The notes below the pieces were generated by a model. The model did not search any database, had not been told where the DNA came from, and saw nothing but the letters and a program-made list of their open reading frames with translations. Shown here one piece after another: positions 13,788 through 21,063 of a stretch of 21,080 nt of DNA (within the stretch, counting starts at the first letter, position 1; every line of letters begins with the position of its first letter). Source of the DNA: a virus. The stretch is taken from IMG/VR virus record IMGVR_UViG_3300025138_000463, positions 1-21,080 of that record, one strand, 5' to 3'. A program made the position numbers and the translations under genes.

Positions 13788-14855
13788 ATGCCAAGAATAA
13801 GTTTATGGAATCCGACAAAAACAAATGATTACACGTTCATAGATCGTGTTGTGGGTGAGCACATCTACGCAGGAGGTACTGGTGTACATATACACAAATA
13901 CCTAGGAATACATGAAACAGTAGATGAAAAAGACCCTACGAGACCTTCAAGTTCTGCTAACGATTCAGAAGTTTTCATACAGGACTTATTGTTCCTTGAA
14001 AACAGAGATAGAAAATATAGTGACGACATATATGAAATGCGAGGACAATATAATATAGGCGATAATGACGCCTTTGATTTAACACAATTTGGAATGTTCC
14101 TAGCAAATGATACGTTATTTATGAACTTCCACACAGAAAGTATGATAGAATCTATAGGTAGAAAACTTATGCCTGGTGATGTATTAGAATTGCCTCATTT
14201 AAGAGATGATCTATTATTAGGTAGTGAAGAGGCAATAAACAGATTTTATGTTGTAACTGACGGAAGTAGACCAGCAGAAGGATATGATCCACGTTGGTGG
14301 TCACATCTTTGGAGAGTTAAACTAGGTCCTATAACAGACTCACAAGAATACAGAGATATTCTTGGTACAGGAGAAGAGGAAGAAGATTTAAGAAACTTGA
14401 TAAGCACCTATGCTAACGAAATTAATATTAACGATAAAATATTAGCACAGGCAGAAAGAGATGTTCCTTACGACCCTCAATTTAGAAATACTGCACATTT
14501 ATATTTTGATGATACAGTTCCAGGTAAACCATCACCTACATTAGATTTTGCGGCTGGAGATGGTACACCTATTAACGGAATTAGTTTAGTAGGCAGTGGA
14601 GCAACATTCCCATCAAGTGGAACTAGTGATGGTGATTACTTCTTAAGAACTGACTTTAGTCCTAACAGATTATTTAAAAAATCTGGAACACGTTGGTTAA
14701 ATGTTGGTACAGATAGTAGAGGCGTATGGTCAGCGGCTAATAGAATTTTAACAGGATTTATTAATAACGACACTTTAACAAATACAAACGATGGTGAAGC
14801 CATACAAGAAAGACAAAATCTAAGTAAAGTATTAAAACCTAAAACGGATAATTAA
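13788..14855 (+). CDS. 14: Neck protein, T4 gp14-like
   Basis: The first two thirds fit gp14 of T4-like phages: an EVFIQDLLFLENRDRKY region (about 63-79), then DLTQFGMFLANDTLFMNFH (in T4 an 'FGmqvqDevtLsi' pattern), MPGDVLELPHLRDDLL (in T4 EGDLIYFPMDNSLF), and YDPRWWSHLWRVKLGPI (in T4 EPYDPFYQLGKN). gp14 joins gp13 in the neck that locks DNA in the head and receives the tail. At 355 residues it is about 100 longer than T4 gp14. The added C-terminus holds a strand module GDYFLRTDFSPNRLFKKSGTRW (about 285-306) similar to the modules in the sheath and gp15. It is the first gene of the plus-strand operon and is predicted to be leaderless. Confidence 0.85.
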   Translation: MPRISLWNPTKTNDYTFIDRVVGEHIYAGGTGVHIHKYLGIHETVDEKDPTRPSSSANDSEVFIQDLLFLENRDRKYSDDIYEMRGQYNIGDNDAFDLTQFGMFLANDTLFMNFHTESMIESIGRKLMPGDVLELPHLRDDLLLGSEEAINRFYVVTDGSRPAEGYDPRWWSHLWRVKLGPITDSQEYRDILGTGEEEEDLRNLISTYANEININDKILAQAERDVPYDPQFRNTAHLYFDDTVPGKPSPTLDFAAGDGTPINGISLVGSGATFPSSGTSDGDYFLRTDFSPNRLFKKSGTRWLNVGTDSRGVWSAANRILTGFINNDTLTNTNDGEAIQERQNLSKVLKPKTDN

Positions 14856-14857
14856 AA

Positions 14858-15181
14858 ATGAAATTTATAGAAATAAAGAAATTACAAGAAAATCAAGATG
14901 TAATTAATAAATTAGAAGATAAAAAATTCGATTTAGAAAGAGCGTTAGAAGATGCTAGAGCCATAACTAAAGATGTTAAATACGTAGATACTTATATTTC
15001 TATTCTTAGTAGACTGGATACACTTGCAGAAGAACACGGAATTAAGATAGACGAGTACCAAGAGCGTAAAGTATTTGAAGCAAAGAATAAATTAGAAAGC
15101 GAAGTGTACGAATTAGAAGAAGTATTCAAAGATGCAATAAGAAGTGTAGAATACAAAATAGACGAATTAGGCGAAGAGTAA
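14858..15181 (+). CDS. Small acidic coiled-coil protein between gp14 and gp15
   Basis: The 107-residue protein is almost entirely predicted helix and heavily charged (KKLQENQDVINKLEDKKF at the start, ESEVYELEEVFKDAIRS and YKIDELGEE at the end). Heptad-like spacing of Leu, Ile and Val suggests a two-helix coiled coil. It has no membrane segment or recognisable motif. It starts 2 nt after the gp14 stop and ends 1 nt before the gp15 start, so translation is coupled to both. A tail-assembly chaperone or neck-scaffold role is possible from context, but I recognise no family. Confidence 0.65.
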   Translation: MKFIEIKKLQENQDVINKLEDKKFDLERALEDARAITKDVKYVDTYISILSRLDTLAEEHGIKIDEYQERKVFEAKNKLESEVYELEEVFKDAIRSVEYKIDELGEE

Positions 15182-15182
15182 A

Positions 15183-16532
15183 ATGGCTGGTAAAAACTTA
15201 GATTATTGGTATGACGAACAGATAAAACGTTATCTTATTCAGCTCATAAGAATATTCTCAAATTTTAAAGTAAAAGAAAACACTAAAGATGGTATTAGAT
15301 ACAATCGTGTACCAGCAAGATATGGTGATGCACAACGAATGGTTGCTAGTATTTTGCGTAACAATTCAGAGAATGTTATTAATAGTGCTCCTTTTATAAG
15401 TGTTAATATATCTAGTATTCAACCTGCTAGAGATAGAACACATGAACCTTTCTTAGTTGATACCAATCAAGTAGCAGAAAGAGAATGGGATAACAAAGCA
15501 GGCTCATATACTTCTGAACAGGGAAACTTATTTACTACGCAAAGATACATGCCAGTTCCATATAACATGACATTACAAGTTGATTTATGGACTACAAATA
15601 CAGATACAAAATTACAGGTATTAGAACAAATATTTGTTTTATTTAATCCAAGTATACAGTTACAAAGCAATGATAATCCTTTAGATTGGTCAAGTGTATT
15701 TGAAGTTGAGCTTACAGATATTGCTTGGAGCAGTCGAGGAATACCTGCAGGTGTAGATGAAAATATTGATATATCAACATTAACATTTGCTATACCTATT
15801 TGGATTAGTCCTCCAGCAAAAATTAAAAGACAAAGTATTATTCAACGTATTATTGCAGATGTGCATTCAACACAAAATATAGAAACATTAGGCTTTAGTG
15901 AAGACTATGCAGACTTCTTTGGTAGTATAGATGATACTGCTGAAATAGTTGTTACACCCAATGATTATTATGTGCAAATTGTAGGTAGTGGTGCAACACT
16001 AGTAAATGCGGCAGGAGTGGTACAGAAATGGTCAGACGTTATAGACATGGTAGGTGAATTGACCGCAACTAGTTTACTAAAATTAAATATAGGTACAGAT
16101 AGCGATGATCTTTTAGGCGAAGTTATAGGTACAGTTGTTGCGAATCCTCTTAGTGAAACTTCATTAATATTTAATTTAGACACAGAAACACTACCCTCAA
16201 CAACATTAACAGCAGTAGATAAAATTATAGACCCTAGAGTATCGTATCCAGGAGATGGAACATTAGTCGCGGCGGCAATAGATCAAAGATATTTAATTAC
16301 AGAGTCCATTGACGACGTAGGCATGCCTAATTGGGCCGTAGACGCTTCTGCTAACGATATTATACAATATAACGGTACTAAGTGGACCGTAGTATTTGAT
16401 TCAAGTAATAACAGTGATATACAACAAGTTATTAATACATTTACTACCAGTCAGTACAAGTGGAGCGATGGAGCATGGATAAGTAGTTATGAAGGAGAAT
16501 ACAATCCAGGGTTCTGGAGACTAGCACTATAA
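15183..16532 (+). CDS. 15: Tail completion/sheath terminator protein, T4 gp15-like, enlarged
   Basis: The N-terminal 225 residues match the gp15 pattern: YWYDEQIKRYLIQLIRIFSNFKVK (in T4 a 'fRRYatLmgdLFsNiqik' pattern), a RVPARYGDAQRM segment (RVPITYAS in T4), MPVPYNMTLQVDLWTTNTDTKLQVLEQIFVLFNPSIQL, and TFAIPIWISPPAKIKR (in T4 WSLTFEVNGWMYPP). gp15 forms the ring on the top of the tail that binds the last sheath ring and docks to the neck. At 449 residues the protein is much longer than T4 gp15 (272). The extra C-terminus (about 240-449) is strand-rich and carries W-G/W-S modules such as NDIIQYNGTKWTVVFDSS and YKWSDGAWISS, like those in the sheath and gp14. Confidence 0.87.
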   Translation: MAGKNLDYWYDEQIKRYLIQLIRIFSNFKVKENTKDGIRYNRVPARYGDAQRMVASILRNNSENVINSAPFISVNISSIQPARDRTHEPFLVDTNQVAEREWDNKAGSYTSEQGNLFTTQRYMPVPYNMTLQVDLWTTNTDTKLQVLEQIFVLFNPSIQLQSNDNPLDWSSVFEVELTDIAWSSRGIPAGVDENIDISTLTFAIPIWISPPAKIKRQSIIQRIIADVHSTQNIETLGFSEDYADFFGSIDDTAEIVVTPNDYYVQIVGSGATLVNAAGVVQKWSDVIDMVGELTATSLLKLNIGTDSDDLLGEVIGTVVANPLSETSLIFNLDTETLPSTTLTAVDKIIDPRVSYPGDGTLVAAAIDQRYLITESIDDVGMPNWAVDASANDIIQYNGTKWTVVFDSSNNSDIQQVINTFTTSQYKWSDGAWISSYEGEYNPGFWRLAL

Positions 16533-16533
16533 T

Positions 16534-16962
16534 ATGAGTACAACAGCGGCAGGAGTAGTTTTCCTAGCCAAAGACACAGGAAGATGTATGTTGCAACTAC
16601 GAGAAGGCAACAAACGATTTAATCACACTTGGGGTTTTTGGGGAGGCATGATGGAGAAGAATGAAACTCCTTACCAGTGTATCACTAGAGAATTAGACGA
16701 AGAAATCGGGTTCGTTCCAGAACTACAAAAACTAAATCCTATAGATGTTTATCAAAGTAAAGATCAAAACTTTTATTACTACAGTTTTGTATATGTAGTT
16801 GATAAAGAATTTCAACCACCAAAACTTAATGGAGAAAGTGCCGGGTATGCCTGGGTTGACATAGGCCAATGGCCAAAGCCTTTACATAACGGTGCAAAAA
16901 TTACACTTACAAAGAACGGTGGAACACAGAAACTACATACTATACTTGATATTCATACCTGA
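16534..16962 (+). CDS. Nudix hydrolase
   Basis: The 142-residue protein contains a perfect Nudix box (G38-x5-E44-x7-R52-E53-L-x-E56-E57-x-G59; segment GMMEKNETPYQ through RELDEEIGF), whose glutamates bind the catalytic metal. Such enzymes hydrolyse nucleoside diphosphates linked to another group: oxidised dNTPs, ADP-ribose, NAD-type cofactors, dinucleoside polyphosphates or mRNA caps. The size and the WGFWGG lead-in resemble MutT/8-oxo-dGTPase-like and NDP-sugar hydrolase members, but the substrate cannot be read. It starts one base after the gp15 stop, so it is carried on a late structural operon. Its TGA stop overlaps the next gene's late promoter. Confidence 0.9.
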   Translation: MSTTAAGVVFLAKDTGRCMLQLREGNKRFNHTWGFWGGMMEKNETPYQCITRELDEEIGFVPELQKLNPIDVYQSKDQNFYYYSFVYVVDKEFQPPKLNGESAGYAWVDIGQWPKPLHNGAKITLTKNGGTQKLHTILDIHT

Positions 16963-16968
16963 TAAATA
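16961..16968 (+). promoter_or_regulatory. Late promoter overlapping the Nudix stop codon
   Basis: GATAAATA, then CTAAT, then ATG at 16974. The Nudix TGA stop occupies 16960-16962, so the promoter is built over the end of the upstream gene. The predicted +1 is the start codon A. Confidence 0.75.
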
Positions 16969-16973
16969 CTAAT

Positions 16974-17606
16974 ATGAGCAAAGGCGAGATTATCGATTTT
17001 GTTATTTTGCGGATAACTACCGAACTAGATAAGTTTCAAAGAACTAAAACAATCCCACATACACTATTAGAAGGTGCCATTGAAATAGATGACATACGGG
17101 AGACTTACTATGATCAGTTACCGGCAAAGTATCAGAAAATATTTAAAAAACTTTTAAAAGAGTATCGCCATAAGATTGGCGAAAATATAGACTCACTTAA
17201 AAAGGCGATGAAAAGTGACTATGCTCGTGTAATGAAGAACCAATCTACAAATCATGATAGTTTTAGATTTAAAGAAGTAATGAATTCTTACCGTCCTAGT
17301 ATGAATCCTATAAGAGCTCTTTACTACGAAACTAGAGAAGTTATAAGAAGATATAATCCAGATAATCCTTACCATTATTGGCTTGTGGATTTAGTAACCG
17401 ATAAAGAATTTAATAATATAGTTTTAGATGCCTTAGGTGCAGACACTAAAAAATTAGAACGAATTATAAAGAGATATTATTTTCCTTTAGTTGATCATGG
17501 AGATGGTATTCCGTTAGAAATGTTTCATGCGAAACAACAACTAAAAGACTTTAGACATTACTATATGTTTTTTAGGAATTTAAAAGATTGGGAGCCAGAC
17601 GAATAA
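16974..17606 (+). CDS. Unknown 210-residue helical protein
   Basis: I do not recognise this protein. It appears mostly alpha-helical and rich in aromatic and charged residues: YDQLPAKYQKIFKKLLKEYRHKIG near residues 43-66, a YETREVIRRYNP stretch at about 118-129, and an aromatic-rich end RHYYMFFRNLKDWEPDE. There is no signal peptide, membrane segment or catalytic motif. It has its own predicted leaderless late promoter, so it is probably a late product such as a minor virion or assembly protein. In T4-like genomes small tail-completion genes (for example gp3) lie near gp15, but I see no residue pattern that would support that name. Confidence 0.65.
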   Translation: MSKGEIIDFVILRITTELDKFQRTKTIPHTLLEGAIEIDDIRETYYDQLPAKYQKIFKKLLKEYRHKIGENIDSLKKAMKSDYARVMKNQSTNHDSFRFKEVMNSYRPSMNPIRALYYETREVIRRYNPDNPYHYWLVDLVTDKEFNNIVLDALGADTKKLERIIKRYYFPLVDHGDGIPLEMFHAKQQLKDFRHYYMFFRNLKDWEPDE

Positions 17607-17966
17607 TTAATATATTTTTCTTATTTGGTAATCAAAAGGTTCTACAGTTCTAATTTCAAATGCTCTATTATCCATATCTTTTCCTTTGATATGTTTAGGA
17701 GTTTTCTTAGTAATCTTCTTTAATAGATATCTTTTATGAGTTCTTGTAGTAACTATGTTTCCGTAACTATCTCTTTCAGAGTCTTTAAGATACCAAACCG
17801 TAAGTTCGTATTCTTCGTAAAATATTTTAAACCAAAGTCTAAGTATTGCTTTCCATAACTTTAATAACAGTGAGCCTGTAATTTTAGCAACAACTTTAGT
17901 TTTTTGCCATAGCCATGCTAGTGCAGATTTGCTTTTTTGTGATATGTTGTGTATAAACTTTTTCAT
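17607..17966 (-). CDS. Small basic protein with Trp-rich amphipathic N-terminus, unknown
   Basis: The 119-residue protein begins with a basic, tryptophan-containing helix region (about 1-50: SALAWLWQKTKVVAK, LLLKLWKAILRLWFKIFY). This could be a membrane-lying amphipathic segment rather than a true transmembrane helix, because Lys and Arg recur every few residues. The rest (about 51-119) is strand-like and polar (ELTVWYLKDSERDSYG, AFEIRTVEPFDYQIRKIY). I know no function for it. It has a predicted leaderless late promoter. Its stop codon directly abuts the stop of the convergent plus-strand gene at 17606 with no base between. Confidence 0.65.
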   Translation of the reverse strand: MKKFIHNISQKSKSALAWLWQKTKVVAKITGSLLLKLWKAILRLWFKIFYEEYELTVWYLKDSERDSYGNIVTTRTHKRYLLKKITKKTPKHIKGKDMDNRAFEIRTVEPFDYQIRKIY

Positions 17967-17971
17967 ACTAC

Positions 17972-17979
17972 TATTTAGT
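17972..17979 (-). promoter_or_regulatory. Late promoter, CTAAATA type, over an upstream stop codon
   Basis: ACTAAATA (17979-17972 on the minus strand), then GTAGT, then ATG at 17966. The TAA stop of the upstream oxygenase gene (17977-17975) is inside the octamer. The CTAAATA form resembles that described for late genes of marine T4-like phages. Confidence 0.7.
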
Positions 17980-18550
17980 CATTTATACTAAAATTAGTAT
18001 TTTCTTTTATTTCATTTACAAAAAACATATTTACAGTTATACGATCGCTACAATCTTCTTGTACCACAACTGTACTGTGCCAACTATCTTCTGATACTTT
18101 TATAAGTAGTAAGTCTCCAGGATTCCCGCCTATTTCCTTTAATGGATCAGAGTCGTCTGAAGTATGAATATTTGTACCAAACTTTTTAATAGGATTACAA
18201 TAAAGTATTCCCCTAACAGGTATTCTATCTATTTCGTGAAAATCATTATGTGGCCTTAATCCATGTCCTTTTTTATTAAAGGAATTTATGCCAATGTAAA
18301 TATCACATACATTTAAATCCCACATCTTGTTTACATTTTTTATTATAGATAATTTATTTACTTGCAGTTCATCTTCTATAGGATGTGATGAAAGACTTGA
18401 TAGCTCAGGATATTCATTTAATACATTATAATTTTGCATATATTCATCATATATACTTTGGTCTTGTATCATAGGTGCAAAATTTTCTATTAATAGATAA
18501 TCAAAAGGTTGTGTAACCGAATTGTTTTTATTAATTTCTAGTGTTTTCAT
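17975..18550 (-). CDS. Fe(II)/2-oxoglutarate oxygenase, prolyl-hydroxylase-like
   Basis: The 191-residue protein shows the double-stranded beta-helix pattern with metal ligands H101-N-D103 (LRPHNDFHEID) and distal H158 (EDSWHSTVVV). The probable 2-oxoglutarate-binding R170 lies 12 residues later (CSDRITVNMFF). GNPGDLLLIKV before the distal His is the usual turn into that strand. The N-terminal 70 residues are variable. It resembles the PhyH/prolyl-4-hydroxylase-like enzymes common in marine phages, whose substrates are mostly unknown. It is only distantly like the two oxygenases at 9.6-10.7 kb. It overlaps the adenylate cyclase gene by 4 nt (ATGA), so the two are produced together, which hints at a functional link or simply cargo packing. 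Confidence 0.78.
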   Translation of the reverse strand: MKTLEINKNNSVTQPFDYLLIENFAPMIQDQSIYDEYMQNYNVLNEYPELSSLSSHPIEDELQVNKLSIIKNVNKMWDLNVCDIYIGINSFNKKGHGLRPHNDFHEIDRIPVRGILYCNPIKKFGTNIHTSDDSDPLKEIGGNPGDLLLIKVSEDSWHSTVVVQEDCSDRITVNMFFVNEIKENTNFSIND

Positions 18551-20616
18551 TTTGATGTTTTTCTCATGACGCCGTCCCAGTCACCTATAGGCATAGGCTG
18601 TTTTATTCTTTCTGCATATAATTCTGCTAAAGTATCATTCCATCGATGATCTTTAATTATTTCTATTTGATTTGAGCATGTTGCCCACTCTCTGTTTTGA
18701 TATGCATCTACCATTCTATTTATAACTCTTGCATACTTGTGATCGTTTAGTATAGTATAAATTGTTACTGATGATGTTTGTCCTTTAACTGCAATTTTAT
18801 CTAGCATTACTAAATTTTCAGGTGATGCAATTTGTTTTAATGTATGTTCTGTAAACATAAAGAACACACCATACTCTTTTGTCTGTGCTTCTAAACGTGC
18901 CGCTAAGTTTACACTATCACCTAATACTGTATAATCAAAACGTTGATTACTTCCCATGTTACCTACAACTGCATCGCCTGTGTTAATACCTATACCAACA
19001 CCTAATTCCATTAAGCCATCTGCTTTAAGTTCTTTATTAAGATTTGCTAGTTCTACTTCCATTTCCATTGCTGTTTCTATAGCCAACTGAGCATGATTTT
19101 CTACATCGAGTGGAGCATTCCATATTGCCATTAAGGCATCTCCTATATACTTGTCTATTGTTCCTTCTTTACGCATAACTAAATCAGTCATTGGTGTCAT
19201 ATATCTGTTTATAAGTTTGCCTAAACCTTGTGGGTCTGTTTTAAACTGTTCTGATATAGGAGTGAATCCACGTATGTCTGAGAACAAGTAAGTCATTGTT
19301 CTTGTATCACCGCCTAATTTTAGTAGGCTTGGATCTTTTTGTAATTTTTTAACCATTGCTGGTGCAAGGTAATGCTCAAATTGTTTTTTAATTTGTTCAC
19401 GCAATTTAAACTGTTTATAAAAGTTATTAAATGCCGCCTGTGTGAACACTAAGAACCCTGCTATTACAGGGAAAGTAGCATCTAATAGTACTAGTTGACT
19501 TTGATACATATATACACTATAATAAGTATAACCGCCTAGTATAGTTAGACTCATAGGTGCTGTTAGCAGTAAAGGTAGTCTATACACCGCTAAAGATACT
19601 AAGAGCATTACTAGAAGGGCTGTAAGAAGCTCATAGAACGCACTCGTTTGACTTCTTGTTATATTGCTACCACTTATAAAGTTCTGTAGCATATGAGCTT
19701 GTATCTCTTGTGGATACAAGTTTCCACGTGGTGTTGGTACCGGATTAGCAATACCTTCTGCTGTTACTCCTACTATAACCGTTTTACCTGCTAAGTCTGG
19801 TATGCTATCAGCACCAGTATACTCTATTGTCTCAAAACTATTATTAAAACGTATATATGCTGTACCATCAGGTTGTGTTACTATTGGTTCGTAACCTTTT
19901 ACAGCAATCTCTTGTATTCCTATTTCACTTGTTTTAACTATATAACTTTTATTACCTGTTTTTACCCTAAGTAGTTCCACAGCAAAACTAGGATAAATTC
20001 TATCCTCTACTGTGATTGCTAATGGATATGTCCTTGTTTGATTATCTGGTTGTGGAGCAGATGCATTTACACCCTTGCCATTTACTACAGTCTCCAATAT
20101 TGCTACATTGGTAACAATGTTAGGCCATTTTAGTAAATAGTTTTTTGCAGGTACAGGTCCTATTGTTCCTGTTCCTATATGCGGTCCAGTTGTTTTTATA
20201 CCTTTTATGCTTGGTGTCTGGCTTAAGACATTATAATTAATTGGGTTACGCCTAGCACCTGGAACATTTACTTTGTTTTGCATTAGCATGTCAGCAAAGG
20301 AGGCATCGCCTTGAAACCTGTCTTCTTCAGGAAACATAATAGTCCAACCTAATACGCCACCATTTTTACTTGCAACATCAACAACTAATTGAGCATAGTA
20401 TTGTCTGGGAAAAGGGTATTGGCCGTATGTTGCTAAAGTGTTTTCACCGAAGTTTAGTAATACAATATCTTGACTTGGAATGATTTCATCAAGTTGTTGA
20501 TAACTATCAAATACTTGTCCACGTAAACTTTGTACTGGAGTCGGATCTGTCACTCTTAAAGCGAGTAAAAGTACTATAGATATGACAACCGCATATCCAC
20601 TATATAACCATTTCAT
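18547..20616 (-). CDS. Membrane adenylate cyclase with CHASE2 sensor domain (class III)
   Basis: The 689-residue protein is organised as: transmembrane helix 1 (about 7-21); a large extracytoplasmic CHASE2 domain (about 25-315, with IVLLNFGENTLATYGQYPFPR and GKTVIVGVTAEG-type motifs); three membrane helices (about 326-346, 350-368 and 375-396); then a class III cyclase domain (about 435-620). Catalytic residues appear intact: metal-binding D447 (LFSDIRGF) and D493 (IDKYIGDALMAIW), adenine-selecting K489, and transition-state N570 and R574 (LGDSVNLAARLE). T563 at the second base-selecting position fits class IIIb adenylate, not guanylate, cyclases. A TPR-like helical tail (about 628-675) follows. 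It would make cAMP in response to a periplasmic or extracellular cue. It has a predicted leaderless late promoter and overlaps an oxygenase gene. Phage-borne examples are rare. Confidence 0.93.
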   Translation of the reverse strand: MKWLYSGYAVVISIVLLLALRVTDPTPVQSLRGQVFDSYQQLDEIIPSQDIVLLNFGENTLATYGQYPFPRQYYAQLVVDVASKNGGVLGWTIMFPEEDRFQGDASFADMLMQNKVNVPGARRNPINYNVLSQTPSIKGIKTTGPHIGTGTIGPVPAKNYLLKWPNIVTNVAILETVVNGKGVNASAPQPDNQTRTYPLAITVEDRIYPSFAVELLRVKTGNKSYIVKTSEIGIQEIAVKGYEPIVTQPDGTAYIRFNNSFETIEYTGADSIPDLAGKTVIVGVTAEGIANPVPTPRGNLYPQEIQAHMLQNFISGSNITRSQTSAFYELLTALLVMLLVSLAVYRLPLLLTAPMSLTILGGYTYYSVYMYQSQLVLLDATFPVIAGFLVFTQAAFNNFYKQFKLREQIKKQFEHYLAPAMVKKLQKDPSLLKLGGDTRTMTYLFSDIRGFTPISEQFKTDPQGLGKLINRYMTPMTDLVMRKEGTIDKYIGDALMAIWNAPLDVENHAQLAIETAMEMEVELANLNKELKADGLMELGVGIGINTGDAVVGNMGSNQRFDYTVLGDSVNLAARLEAQTKEYGVFFMFTEHTLKQIASPENLVMLDKIAVKGQTSSVTIYTILNDHKYARVINRMVDAYQNREWATCSNQIEIIKDHRWNDTLAELYAERIKQPMPIGDWDGVMRKTSK

Positions 20617-20621
20617 AACTA

Positions 20622-20629
20622 TATTTAGT
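20622..20629 (-). promoter_or_regulatory. Late promoter of the adenylate cyclase gene
   Basis: ACTAAATA (20629-20622 on the minus strand), then TAGTT, then ATG at 20616. It lies 2 nt after the stop of the upstream coiled-coil gene. The predicted +1 is the start codon A, so the cyclase would be made late and from a leaderless mRNA. Confidence 0.65.
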
Positions 20630-20631
20630 TA

Positions 20632-21063
20632 TTATTCGACGTCGTTTAGTGGGTTTTCAAGTATAGTTGTGATCTTTTCTTCTAAGTCTTTTCTTAACTC
20701 TCTAGCATCAGAATCAATCTCTTTAAAACGTGCATTCATATCACGTTCCATAGCATACACATCATTTCTAATTTCTCGTTGTGTTTCTGCTGATGTTTTA
20801 TCTGTTGTTCTTGCTAAGTCCATCGCTATAGTAATATCATCTCTTAGATCTGTTTTGATAATATCAGTAAGTTCGCGAATATTTTCTAACTCTTGCTGAA
20901 TTGCTTCTGGTTCTAAACCTGCTAACTTTTCTTCTGCTTCAAGTAGTCTATTATACATTTCAAAGCCTCCCCAAAGTCCGCCTATTAAAGTACCCAGTAA
21001 AGGAAGTATAATGACTAGTTTGGAACCACTCATTTTAACACCTGCCATTTCTATCTCTGCCAT
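20632..21063 (-). CDS. Membrane-anchored coiled-coil protein, unknown (possibly virion or spanin-like)
   Basis: The 143-residue protein has a short N-terminus, one hydrophobic segment (about 15-33, KLVIILPLLGTLIGGLWGG) that could act as a signal anchor, and then a long, highly charged coiled coil from about 40 to the end (EAEEKLAGLEPEAIQQELEN, ERDMNARFKEIDSDARELRK). The topology of an N-terminal anchor plus a periplasmic coiled coil is like that of an inner-membrane spanin, but no partner outer-membrane lipoprotein is visible here. Similar coiled-coil proteins are also annotated as structural proteins in T4-like marine phages. It has a GGAG ribosome site (about 21071-21074) 7 nt before ATG. 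The promoter lies outside the window. Confidence 0.7.
   Translation of the reverse strand: MAEIEMAGVKMSGSKLVIILPLLGTLIGGLWGGFEMYNRLLEAEEKLAGLEPEAIQQELENIRELTDIIKTDLRDDITIAMDLARTTDKTSAETQREIRNDVYAMERDMNARFKEIDSDARELRKDLEEKITTILENPLNDVE

Noticed and set aside
18547-20616. Guanylate cyclase as the cyclase activity
   Set aside because: K489 is in the base-selecting position, where guanylate cyclases have Glu; adenylate is the better call.
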